From positions 1 to 64,000 of the forward strand of contig WGLS01000003.1 of assembly GCA_016125455.1 (NCBI GenBank): DNA of 64,000 bases, read 5' to 3'. This stretch comes from Alphaproteobacteria bacterium (lineage in GTDB: Bacteria; Pseudomonadota; Alphaproteobacteria; Caulobacterales; Parvularculaceae). Shown here one piece after another: positions 53,366 to 61,298 of the stretch. The notes under the pieces were generated by a model that made no database searches, was not told the DNA's origin, and saw nothing but the letters and a program-made list of their open reading frames with translations. Positions within the stretch are counted from its first letter, which is position 1; each line of letters begins with the position of its first letter. The position numbers and the translations under genes were made by a program.

Positions 53366-53947
53366 ATGACTGAAGGCGGCGAAATCAGCCATGAAGCCAA
53401 CAAGAAGGTGGCGATGGGCGTCGTCGCGGGCGTCGTCGCCATGGTCTGCCTTGCGTTCGCGGCAGTGCCGGCCTACCGCGCGTTCTGCCAGGTCACAGGC
53501 TGGGGCGGCACGACCCAGCGCGCGGCGACGGGCGCTGCCGACGTGCTGGAGCGACGGATTACCGTGCGATTTGACGGCACGGTAGGTCGCGACCTGCCCT
53601 GGACATTCCGGCCCGAGCAGATGAGCCAGACGCTGCATGTCGGTGAGACCGGGCTGGCTTTCTTCGAGGCGACCAACGGCTCCTCGACGCCTTTGGTCGG
53701 GCGCGCGACGTTCAATGTTTCGCCCGCCAAGGCTGGCCAGTACTTCAACAAGATCGAATGCTTCTGCTTCACCGAGCAGACACTGAAGCCAGGTGAAACC
53801 GTTTCGATGCCGGTGACCTATTTCGTCGATCCAAAAATTGCCGACGATCGCAATCTGGATGAAGTTGAGACAATTACGCTCGCTTACACTTTTTTCAGGC
53901 ACGATGAGCCTTCGTCATCGCCGAAGGCGGAGCCCAAGGGGCCATAA
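53366..53947 (+). CDS. ctaG: Cytochrome c oxidase assembly protein CtaG (Cox11)
   Basis: A 193-residue membrane-anchored copper chaperone that delivers CuB to subunit I. One N-terminal helix (VAMGVVAGVVAMVCLAFAA) is followed by FCQVTGWGGTTQRA and the periplasmic domain. The copper-binding pair is in IECFCFTEQTLKPGE (C-F-C), and MPVTYFVDP closes the fold. The length is normal. Confidence 0.96.
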   Translation: MTEGGEISHEANKKVAMGVVAGVVAMVCLAFAAVPAYRAFCQVTGWGGTTQRAATGAADVLERRITVRFDGTVGRDLPWTFRPEQMSQTLHVGETGLAFFEATNGSSTPLVGRATFNVSPAKAGQYFNKIECFCFTEQTLKPGETVSMPVTYFVDPKIADDRNLDEVETITLAYTFFRHDEPSSSPKAEPKGP

Positions 53948-54132
53948 AGCCTGACGGCGGACTGGCGATCTTGTCGGCGCTCAAGTTGATTGAGATCTCT
54001 GCCCATAATGTCGCACGTCACGCGGCATTCGCCTCTTGGAACCCTTGCTGCGTCGCGGTTATACGGAGCGGATCGGGGCCCGGTCGACTGGGGGCCGGAA
54101 CTGTTTTTTTGAATGAGCGGGGTTTGACCGAC

Positions 54133-55098
54133 ATGGCCGGCGCTGACGTGAAGCATGACTTTCATCTGGTAAATCCCTCGCCCTGGCCGTTGATCGGATC
54201 AATTTCAGCGGCGGCGATGATGATTGGCGCTGTAACCTGGATGAAATCCGGCGCGGGCGAAGCTGGCCTCGTCCTGGGGTCGATGGATGCGCCGTTCGTT
54301 GCGCTCCGCGGTCCATGGCTGTTCATGGTCGGCTTCACCGGCGTCCTGATCACGATGCTCGGCTGGTGGCGCGACGTTATCCGGGAAAGCCTAAATGGCG
54401 AAAACACCAAGCTGGTTGTAAGGCTCGGCCTGCGCTACGGCATGGTGCTGTTCATCGCCTCCGAAGTGATGTTTTTCGCGGGCTGGTTCTGGGCGTTTTT
54501 CGGGGCGGCGCTTTTCCCGGGCGCTGGCGATCCGATCATCCTGACGGATGGCACTCAGATGCTGAACGCCAACGGCGATCCCGCCTACCTCATGAATGAC
54601 GGCCGCTTTCACGCGACCGGCAATACCTGGCCGCCAAAGGGTGTAGAGCCTTTGTCGCCCTGGGGGTTGCCGTTGCTCAACACCTTGATCCTCCTGTTGT
54701 CAGGAACGACTGTGACGTGGGCCCATCATGCCGTTCAGCACGGCGATGAGGCGGGGCTCAAACAAGGTCTTTGGCTGACAATTATCCTTGGCGTGATTTT
54801 TACGTTCTTCCAGTATGCCGAGTACCACGAAGCGTTGTCGCTAGAGATGTTCAAGTTTTCCGGCGGCGGCATCTATGGCGCGGCATTCTTCATGGCGACG
54901 GGCTTCCACGGGTTGCACGTAATTATCGGGACCATCTTCCTCGCCGTCTGCCTCATGCGCGCCTACGCTGGGCAATTCACGCCGGAGCGCCACTTCGGGT
55001 TTGAGTGCGCGGCCTGGTACTGGCACTTCGTCGATGTCGTCTGGCTGTTCCTGTTCGCCTTCATCTATGTGCTTGGCAATCAGGGTCTGCTGTCCTAA
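54133..55098 (+). CDS. coxC: Cytochrome c oxidase subunit III
   Basis: The ATG at 54133 (MAGADVKHDFHLVNPSPWPL) gives 321 residues, the usual start for subunit III. Seven membrane helices are expected. Conserved parts are GMVLFIASEVMFFAGWFWAF, TVTWAHHAV, FFQYAEYHEAL, ATGFHGLHVIIGTIFL and the C-terminal YWHFVDVVWLFLF. The frame upstream to 53971 is rejected as non-homologous. A 185-base gap separates it from ctaG. Confidence 0.97.
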   Translation: MAGADVKHDFHLVNPSPWPLIGSISAAAMMIGAVTWMKSGAGEAGLVLGSMDAPFVALRGPWLFMVGFTGVLITMLGWWRDVIRESLNGENTKLVVRLGLRYGMVLFIASEVMFFAGWFWAFFGAALFPGAGDPIILTDGTQMLNANGDPAYLMNDGRFHATGNTWPPKGVEPLSPWGLPLLNTLILLLSGTTVTWAHHAVQHGDEAGLKQGLWLTIILGVIFTFFQYAEYHEALSLEMFKFSGGGIYGAAFFMATGFHGLHVIIGTIFLAVCLMRAYAGQFTPERHFGFECAAWYWHFVDVVWLFLFAFIYVLGNQGLLS

Positions 55099-55120
55099 TT
55101 CATAATTGGCGGGGTTGTGC

Positions 55121-55513
55121 GTGCCATCCTACTATCCGCCTGTTAGTCCGTACGCCGCGGGACTCGCCGGCAGGTGTCCGCGGTGCGGGCAGGGAGCGCT
55201 CTTTTCCACTTTCCTCGGCGTTCGCGATAGCTGCGAAGCGTGCGGACTTGACTACTCGTCATCAGATGCCGGCGATGGCCCAGCGGTGTTCGTCATCTTT
55301 ATCGTTGGGTTTGTTGCGGTCTTGATTGCCTTCGTCACGCGCTTTTCGTGGGGCCTGCCAATCCTTGGGGCATTCGCGATTTCCTCGTTTGCCGCGATCG
55401 GCCTGACGCTCTTGTTGTTGCGGCCGTTGAAGGCGACGCTGATTGCGCTACAATTTCACAACAAGTCTGGCGAAGGACGTCAGGTCGATCGCGACGGGGA
55501 CGGCGCGGCATGA
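55121..55513 (+). CDS. DUF983 protein
   Basis: I choose the GTG at 55121, giving MPSYYPPVSPYAAGL and 130 residues; a TTG at 55106 is an alternative. A zinc-ribbon-like pair CPRCGQGALF and CEACGLDY leads into two membrane helices (FVIFIVGFVAVLIAFV and ILGAFAISSFAAIGLTLLLL). DUF983 genes regularly lie between coxC and surf1. The function is not known. Its stop overlaps the surf1 start. Confidence 0.87.
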   Translation: MPSYYPPVSPYAAGLAGRCPRCGQGALFSTFLGVRDSCEACGLDYSSSDAGDGPAVFVIFIVGFVAVLIAFVTRFSWGLPILGAFAISSFAAIGLTLLLLRPLKATLIALQFHNKSGEGRQVDRDGDGAA

Positions 55514-56232
55514 GGGTCATTTTCCAACCTGGCCTCGCAGTCGCAACTACCCTTGGATGCGCCGCCCTCGTTAGTCTTGGCTCTTGGCAATTGCATCGAC
55601 TGGCGTGGAAGCGCGATCTTGTGGCCAAGGTCGAGGCCCGGCTCGAGGCAGCGCCTCGCCCCCTGGGCGATGTCATCGGCAAGCGAGAAGAGTATCCTGA
55701 TCCGGAATATGTGCCGGTCAAAATCGCCGGTGCATACCGTCACAGCCTTACTGTTCGCGTATTCGGCACTCTGGATGGCGAGGCCGGACATTATCTGTTT
55801 ACGCCTTTTAATCTCACGACACCAGTGAGATCCCGCGATGTCATTTATGTCAATCGAGGCTTTGTGCCGCAGGATGTACAGTTTACGGCTCCTCTCGAGC
55901 AAACTGCTGAGGCCGGCCAGGTTACTATCGAAGGTCTTCTGCGAACGCCTGAAAAGCCGAACGGGATTGTGGAATTTATCCGCCCTCGGAACGATGAGAA
56001 GGCCAACATTTGGTACGTTCGACGACCAAGCGTTTTCGCAAAGGCGGCGGGCATCGACGCGCTCGATGTTTATGTCGACAGCTCCGGCAAGGAATTCGCG
56101 GCTGAATGGCCCAGGGGCGGGACGACGAGGGTGGAATTCCCAAACCGGCACCTTGAATATGCGCTGACCTGGTTTGGCCTCGCCGGCGCCTTGCTTGCGG
56201 TCTTCGGCGCATTTTCCATCAGACGCGAATAG
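55510..56232 (+). CDS. surf1: SURF1-family oxidase assembly protein
   Basis: A 240-residue protein from ATG 55510, which overlaps the DUF983 stop. Two membrane helices flank a periplasmic domain: near residues 8-25 (AVATTLGCAALVSLGSWQL) and the C-terminal LTWFGLAGALLAVFGAFSI. Family blocks are LGSWQLHRLAWK, YVPVKIAGAY, VYVNRGFVP-type (IYVNRGFVPQ) and PNRHLEYALTWFGLA. SURF1 supports heme a insertion into subunit I. It is the last gene of the oxidase cluster. Confidence 0.95.
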   Translation: MRVIFQPGLAVATTLGCAALVSLGSWQLHRLAWKRDLVAKVEARLEAAPRPLGDVIGKREEYPDPEYVPVKIAGAYRHSLTVRVFGTLDGEAGHYLFTPFNLTTPVRSRDVIYVNRGFVPQDVQFTAPLEQTAEAGQVTIEGLLRTPEKPNGIVEFIRPRNDEKANIWYVRRPSVFAKAAGIDALDVYVDSSGKEFAAEWPRGGTTRVEFPNRHLEYALTWFGLAGALLAVFGAFSIRRE

Positions 56233-56295
56233 GAAATCGACCCGATTCTGCCCTGACGTGTTTACGGTTCCCGATCGCCGCCTCCGCCCGAGTGG

Positions 56296-56673
56296 CTACC
56301 GGCGATCGTCGGTGTCTTCAGCGGTTTCTTCGCTTTCATCAAAGAGAAGTATGGCTGATGGCGGCGCGCCGCGACCGCAGGCGGCGAGCGCGCGGCCAGT
56401 GTACACCTTGTCGACGCCAAAGCATTTCGATGTGCGTCTGGTTCGACCGCAAATCTCTTTTTTCTCGATGTCGATCGATTTAATCCGGATACGAATTTTC
56501 GCGGCCAGATCGGCATATATGATGTCGCCGCGCTTTAGCGTCTGTAGTTCACCGCGCTGTTTCACCGTTTCGCACGGCGCGCCTGTGCCGGCTGTCGCTG
56601 GACCGAAGGCGGAGGAAACTGCGATTGACATGGCGGCTAGCGTGAGACCGCTTGCCGCCTTGAAGCCGGCCAT
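56296..56673 (-). CDS. Small exported cysteine-containing protein
   Basis: A 125-residue protein with a signal peptide (LTLAAMSIAVSSAFGPATA). The mature part has four cysteines (APCETV, KEICGR, SKCFGV, LAACGRG), likely two disulfides, and a basic beta-rich centre (IYADLAAKIRIRIKSI). A short acidic tail (EESEETAEDTDD) ends it. I recognise no family. It starts four bases after the OmpA-like gene and is the third member of the leftward MotA/OmpA unit. Confidence 0.6.
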   Translation of the reverse strand: MAGFKAASGLTLAAMSIAVSSAFGPATAGTGAPCETVKQRGELQTLKRGDIIYADLAAKIRIRIKSIDIEKKEICGRTRRTSKCFGVDKVYTGRALAACGRGAPPSAILLFDESEETAEDTDDRR

Positions 56674-56676
56674 GCC

Positions 56677-57705
56677 TCAACGCTCCGTCAGCTTGAATTC
56701 AATTCGGCGGTTCTGGGCAAGCGCGCTCGCCGAGCCGCCCGCGACAAGCGGCGCCGTCGAGCCGGAGCCAGTCGCCATCAAGCGCCGCGCCGGAACGCCG
56801 CGCTCAGTAAGGTAGTTGACAACCGAGATGGCCCTCTGGGCGGAAAGCTCAAGATTGGAATCAAAGATGGCGCGGCAATTCGGACCAAGCGGCGCTGCGT
56901 CCGCATGCCCATCGACGCGAAGGACCCAGTTCACCTCAGTCGGGATATCATCCTGAATATCAATCAGGGCATCCGCAAGCTTGTTGAGATCGGACTGGCC
57001 GCCTTGGCCGATGACGGCCGAGCAAGAACCAAAGAGAATGTCGCTTTCAAAAACGAACCTGTCGCCGACGACCTTGATGTCGTCCCGTTCGCCAAGCGCG
57101 GCGCGCAAGGCTTCAAAAAAGCGAGAACGCACTTCCTGAAGTTCCTGCACCTTGCGAGCGAGGGCGGCGTTCAACCGTTGCGACAGGTTTTCGATCTGCG
57201 CCTCCTGCGCCTTGTCCTTCGCTTCGGCAGCTTCCAGCGCTTCCTGCAGGCTCTGCAGTTGCTTTCGCAGCGCCGCGAGTTGGGCATTCAGGGTTGCGAT
57301 CTGCGACTTCTGATCATCCGTGAGCGCCCTTTCTGCTTCGAGTTCCTCCACCGAAGCGGCGACCGCCGACTGACTGGCGGCAAGCGCTGCGCCGAGCGTC
57401 GCCAGTTCGGCGTTCTTTTGCTCAATTGTGTCCTGCAATGCGAGGATTTGCGCCTGCAGGTCGTCGCGCGCGGTTTCGGCAAGACCGAGTTGCCTCGCGA
57501 GCTCGTTAATGCGCGCCGTCAGTCGAACGAGTTCAGCGTCCTTGCCGGCGAGTTCGTCTTTTACCGACGTAAGTCGTTCGCCTAGATAAAATTGTGCGAC
57601 GACGAAGATTGACAGGACGAACATCAATACCAGCAGGAGCGTCGACAAACCGTCGACGAAGCCGGGCCAGATGTTGGCCTCGCTCCCGCGTCTGCGCCGC
57701 GCCAT
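56677..57705 (-). CDS. MotB/OmpA-like peptidoglycan-binding membrane protein
   Basis: A 342-residue protein. One N-terminal membrane helix (FVDGLSTLLLVLMFVLSIFVV), starting like MotB, is followed by about 150 residues of coiled coil (for example LRKQLQSLQEALEAAEAKDK). The OmpA/MotB peptidoglycan-binding domain runs from about residue 210 to the end (VLRVDGHADAAPLG, NLELSAQRAISVVNYL, NRRIEFKL). It is paired with the MotA-like gene three bases upstream. No flagellar genes are nearby. A proton-driven envelope machine is the likely role. Confidence 0.85.
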   Translation of the reverse strand: MARRRRGSEANIWPGFVDGLSTLLLVLMFVLSIFVVAQFYLGERLTSVKDELAGKDAELVRLTARINELARQLGLAETARDDLQAQILALQDTIEQKNAELATLGAALAASQSAVAASVEELEAERALTDDQKSQIATLNAQLAALRKQLQSLQEALEAAEAKDKAQEAQIENLSQRLNAALARKVQELQEVRSRFFEALRAALGERDDIKVVGDRFVFESDILFGSCSAVIGQGGQSDLNKLADALIDIQDDIPTEVNWVLRVDGHADAAPLGPNCRAIFDSNLELSAQRAISVVNYLTERGVPARRLMATGSGSTAPLVAGGSASALAQNRRIEFKLTER

Positions 57706-57708
57706 GGC

Positions 57709-58641
57709 TTACTCTCCGCCGCCGACGCGAATGAGCGTTCTGTTCAGCGCCCTGATCTCATCCTTCAGCTCGGCAATCTGTCCGGCCGAGGCCTTGATTT
57801 GTGTTTCTGTATTGGCGGCTAGCGCCGCCTCAAGCGCGCCGACGGCGCCGGCAATGTCGCCATCTGAAACCAGATCAGCAAAGGACGCCTTGGCGTCGCT
57901 TCGGCCGCCCCGCGTAGGTTCGGTTTCCTGCGCCAGCCAGTCTTCGAGATCCGAGTAGAAGCGCCCTTGCGCCTGGCCTGCCTGCAAGTCAAGGAAACCG
58001 ACGATCAGGCTGCCGCCCAACCCGAACAGAGACGAGGAGAACGCGGTGCCCATGCCGCCAAGCGGCGCCTGAAGGTTCTGGATAAGCTGGGCGACCGCAT
58101 CCTCGGCCGCGCCGTCCGTCGCCAGGCCGCTTATCGTCGCCGCGACCGCGTTCACCGTTTCGAGCAGTCCCCAGAATGTCCCTAGCAGTCCAAGGAAAAC
58201 AAGCAGGTTGCCAATATACCTTCCCATCTCGCGACCTTCATCCATCCGTGCCCCAACGGAATCGAGGATGGCCCGCGCTGATTCACTGGTCAGGCCGGCT
58301 TGCGAGTCGCGCGCCTTTTTCAGGATCCGCGTTGTCGCAATGATAAGGTCGGGCGCCCGCCGGCGTCGGGTGTCGCGCTCGTAAAAGGCCTGGATCCAGC
58401 GCGATGCTGGCGCGATCGCTCCAGCTTGCCTCAGATTGAAAACGATGCCGACGAACAGGACGAAAAGAATAAGCCCGTTGAGTGCAGTATTTGCATTGAA
58501 CGCGTCAACAAGAAGGGATGTCGGCTGCGGGCTGTAGGGTGACAGAAAATAGATGACGACAGCGACCACTGCGAGAAACAGCACCATGTTCAGGATATAG
58601 CCGCCCGGTTTTGTAAACCGCACATTGTCGATCGTCGCCAT
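57709..58641 (-). CDS. MotA/TolQ/ExbB-like proton-channel protein
   Basis: A 310-residue membrane protein with four hydrophobic helices. MVLFLAVVAVVIYFLSPY and ALNGLILFVLFVGIVFNL come early; YIGNLLVFLGLLGTFWGLLE and GTAFSSSLFGLGGSLIVGFL form the pore region, with the family's LGTFWGL motif. A soluble C-terminal tail of about 90 residues ends in a coiled coil (LKDEIRALNRTLIRVG). It leads a three-gene leftward unit with the OmpA-like and cysteine proteins. This pair is found in many alphaproteobacteria; its job is unknown to me. Confidence 0.85.
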   Translation of the reverse strand: MATIDNVRFTKPGGYILNMVLFLAVVAVVIYFLSPYSPQPTSLLVDAFNANTALNGLILFVLFVGIVFNLRQAGAIAPASRWIQAFYERDTRRRRAPDLIIATTRILKKARDSQAGLTSESARAILDSVGARMDEGREMGRYIGNLLVFLGLLGTFWGLLETVNAVAATISGLATDGAAEDAVAQLIQNLQAPLGGMGTAFSSSLFGLGGSLIVGFLDLQAGQAQGRFYSDLEDWLAQETEPTRGGRSDAKASFADLVSDGDIAGAVGALEAALAANTETQIKASAGQIAELKDEIRALNRTLIRVGGGE

Positions 58642-59104
58642 CGATCTCGCCCCTCATTCGTCAACTAACGTCGCGTTACCCTCAGACTATGTCAGTTTTT
58701 CGAACTGAACGAGACCCGAACGGCAACAATGGAATTCGCTCTAGGGCGCGGCGAAGTTTGTGGCGCGACCGGCGGCGTCGCTTGTCGCGGAATGGTTGTG
58801 CGCAAAAAATGCGCTTTTCACTTGACGACAGTTTTGTGACATGTATATGAAGGTAATGTGACAGATATACGACGGATTTAAGACGGCTTCGTCGGCGTCC
58901 GGGCGACATGTTCCAGAAGGATCTGAAATCGCCCCTGCCAGTCAGTAGACAGCCGCCACCGTCGGCCCTCTGCCGCTTCGTCCAGTTTCGGCGGGTCGTC
59001 CGTCGTGGCTGATTTCGGAATCCGCTTCGGGAAAGCCCCGGAGCGGAGGCGGTGCCGCTCGGCCTTGAATCGGACCGGGGGCGTTATTGCCTAGGAGAAT
59101 GTAA
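58642..59104 (+). promoter_or_regulatory. Intergenic region with a sigma-70-like promoter and paired GTGACA direct repeats
   Basis: No gene is supported in these 463 bases. For rightward transcription, TTGACG (58822-58827) and TATATG (58844-58849) are spaced 16 bases, a good housekeeping-type promoter in an AT-rich patch. TGTGACA recurs at 58835-58841 and 58857-58863, 22 bases apart, one copy inside the spacer and one just after the -10. That geometry suits a repressor dimer or tetramer. The 5' leader to the gene at 59105 would be about 250 bases. The leftward MotA gene must also start here. Confidence 0.45.
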
Positions 59105-59455
59105 ATGAAAAAAATGATCGGAATACTCGGCGTCATGGCAGGCGCGATGCTTGCGGGTCAGGCTCTCGCCCAAGATTTCGGACGCTTGCCTGCGTCGTAT
59201 CAACAATCGACTGAAAGCTACGTGAAGTCCCGCATGGCGGGCGCCGATGTCGCCAGTGTTGAATGCACCGGGCACCCTTATCGCGTGTACCTCGATGTGC
59301 GCGGTCGTGAAGATGTTCCCGCATGGGCTGTCAAGGTAAACGTTGAAGCGCGGGCCTATCAGCGGACCTCGCGCGAAAAGCTAACCGTCTTTTTCGTCAA
59401 TGGTCGACCGGTTGCGATCGGCGACGACCGCGGCGTCAGCTATCGCAAGGCCTGA
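59105..59455 (+). CDS. Small exported hypothetical protein
   Basis: A 116-residue protein with a signal peptide (MIGILGVMAGAMLAGQALAQ). TAGGAGA lies at good distance before the ATG. The mature part is about 93 residues with a single Cys (VECTGHPYRVY), a mixed alpha/beta pattern and a basic C-terminus. I recognise no family. A strong terminator follows 28 bases after the stop, and a good promoter lies upstream, so it is probably a monocistronic, well-expressed gene. Confidence 0.65.
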   Translation: MKKMIGILGVMAGAMLAGQALAQDFGRLPASYQQSTESYVKSRMAGADVASVECTGHPYRVYLDVRGREDVPAWAVKVNVEARAYQRTSREKLTVFFVNGRPVAIGDDRGVSYRKA

Positions 59456-59483
59456 TCGGCGGACGCGCAGTCTAAACCAATGG

Positions 59484-59515
59484 CCGGCCCGCGCGATGCG
59501 CGGGCCGGTCTTTTT
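59484..59515 (+). terminator. Rho-independent terminator after the small exported protein
   Basis: CCGGCCCGCGC (59484-59494) pairs perfectly with GCGCGGGCCGG (59498-59508) over a three-base loop, followed by TCTTTTT to 59515. Confidence 0.93.
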
Positions 59516-59633
59516 GCGTTGCGATGAGCCCCGCCGGACACAGATGAAAATTGCCGGTTGGAATTGGGTGGCATAACTTGGTGACGGCAGCGGGGGCGGG
59601 ACGGTCGCGCGCCTTGCCAACAGGCGAGGGGCA

Positions 59634-61202
59634 ATGGGCATCCAGATTATCACCATTCATGGGACCGGCGATGGCCTGGCAGGTGCGACAGGCGAGGAAC
59701 GTTGGTGGGAGCCGACGGGGACATTCGCCGAAGAACTGCGTGCCGCTGTCGAAGAACCGATCGAGATAATCCCTTTCAAATGGTCAGGCGAGAACTCGGA
59801 GAACGATCGTGCAACGGCGGCCGTAAGGCTGTTTCGCGAACTTCATCCGCGATTTGTCGATCGGCGCGATGGTGAACAAGGCCACGTCCATTTAATCAGC
59901 CACAGTCATGGCGGGAATGTTGGGCTTAAGGCGATTGCCGAGTCACTGCGCCGTGTAAATCGGCCATCCCGGATCGCGAGCTGGACCAACATTGCGACGC
60001 CGTTCTTTAGTGATCGCCTGTCGTTCAACCCAATCAATCGGTACGGCCTCGGCGGCGTAATGGGCCTGACATTGTGGGCGATTGGCGCGCTTGCTGCAGC
60101 GGGCGCGGTGGTCTTTCTCAGTTTGGCGTTGATGGAGCTCAACGGCGATGAGCTTGCTTTTGAACGGCTTGTTTGCGCTGATGCCGGTATTTGCGATCCG
60201 TCAATTGATGAGGCTGGAGCCGGCGATTTGTTCGGCGTTTTTCTTGCGCAGCTCGCCTTTACCGCGGCGCAGGTCGGACTTGGAACTTGGCTCGTGAGGA
60301 GCGCCATTTTCCGAAAGAAATTTGGGCGACGGCGGCGCGGACGAGAGCGCATGCAGGAGTTCATCAACGCCAGGATGGCAAATGTTTACCATGCCGCGGA
60401 CGAGGCGATCCTGCTGCTCAAGACCGTCAGTGAACAAAAATTTCGAATCGTTTCTTCCAAGAGCATCTCGCGAAACGTGCGAACGGCGTTTTTTGTCGTT
60501 GTTCCAATGCTAAGTTTCGCCTTGATGCTCGCGCTGGCGGTAGGTGCGTCGAACTCGGTCGATGCAGGCAACTTTGATTCGATGAGTCCCCTGGATACAT
60601 TGAAAGCGGCCTTTGAGCCGCCGGCTTCCAGGAACGAAGACGCCCTGGCCTTCTTTCTTGGCGCGACGATTTCGGTTGGCATCTTCGCTCTGCCGATCAT
60701 CGCGACAATTGCGTATTTGGTCTATACGCTCACATTACGGATTATCGTCGAGAATGGTTTATTGACCTTCCTCAACGGCACCGTTCGAGCCGCGCTGAAA
60801 GGCAATGCCTTTGGCAATGACATGACCGGCCTAATCGTCCGCGATGTCGGACCTTCGCCATTCTCCCAGAGCGCTCAGTCGTTTCGTCCTTTGCCGTCGC
60901 CTCTTGCCGATGCGCTGGAGGCCCATGTCGCGTCATACGCCGCTGATACTCTTTCCAGAGCAAGGCGAATTATCTCGATGGAAGGTCAGCTGGGCGCGCG
61001 TTCCGATGCGACCAGGACGCTACTCGAAACGATGTCCTGGAACGAACTCGCCCATACAGCCTATTTCCGCGTCCCAGCTGTCCGTAAGTTCATCATTTTT
61101 GCCTTTATCAGAACCGCCGGACTGACGCCGTCTGAATCGTTCCAATCCGACCCAGACTGGGACCGGATGGACGCATGGTTGAAGGAAATTGCGCCTGTTT
61201 GA
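59634..61202 (+). CDS. Membrane-embedded alpha/beta-hydrolase-like protein
   Basis: A 522-residue protein. The first 140 residues form a hydrolase domain: IITIHGTGDGLAG at the start, the nucleophile elbow HLISHSHGGNVGL near residue 90, and WTNIATPF after it. Four membrane helices follow (about residues 142-168, 198-222, 283-306 and 340-372), separated by a basic cytoplasmic loop (RKKFGRRRRGRERM). The C-terminal 130 residues are soluble. A catalytic Asp and His are not obvious to me. A lipid or membrane-associated esterase is possible. Confidence 0.65.
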   Translation: MGIQIITIHGTGDGLAGATGEERWWEPTGTFAEELRAAVEEPIEIIPFKWSGENSENDRATAAVRLFRELHPRFVDRRDGEQGHVHLISHSHGGNVGLKAIAESLRRVNRPSRIASWTNIATPFFSDRLSFNPINRYGLGGVMGLTLWAIGALAAAGAVVFLSLALMELNGDELAFERLVCADAGICDPSIDEAGAGDLFGVFLAQLAFTAAQVGLGTWLVRSAIFRKKFGRRRRGRERMQEFINARMANVYHAADEAILLLKTVSEQKFRIVSSKSISRNVRTAFFVVVPMLSFALMLALAVGASNSVDAGNFDSMSPLDTLKAAFEPPASRNEDALAFFLGATISVGIFALPIIATIAYLVYTLTLRIIVENGLLTFLNGTVRAALKGNAFGNDMTGLIVRDVGPSPFSQSAQSFRPLPSPLADALEAHVASYAADTLSRARRIISMEGQLGARSDATRTLLETMSWNELAHTAYFRVPAVRKFIIFAFIRTAGLTPSESFQSDPDWDRMDAWLKEIAPV

Positions 61203-61298
61203 CCCTCGACTCTTGTGACGCGGCTTGCGTGGGCCGGGAAAAGGTCTAAAGCGAGCGGTCAAGAGCTTGCTGCATAGCAACGAACCCCGGCCGCCCAG

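Noticed and set aside
56677-58641. A Zorya-type defence system
   Set aside because: Only the MotA-like and OmpA-like pair is present; there is no ZorC, ZorD or ZorE-like gene nearby, and such pairs are common housekeeping genes in alphaproteobacteria.
58942-59136. A minus-strand 64-codon frame opposite the 59105 gene
   Set aside because: It overlaps the start of a well-supported gene and lacks any recognisable feature.
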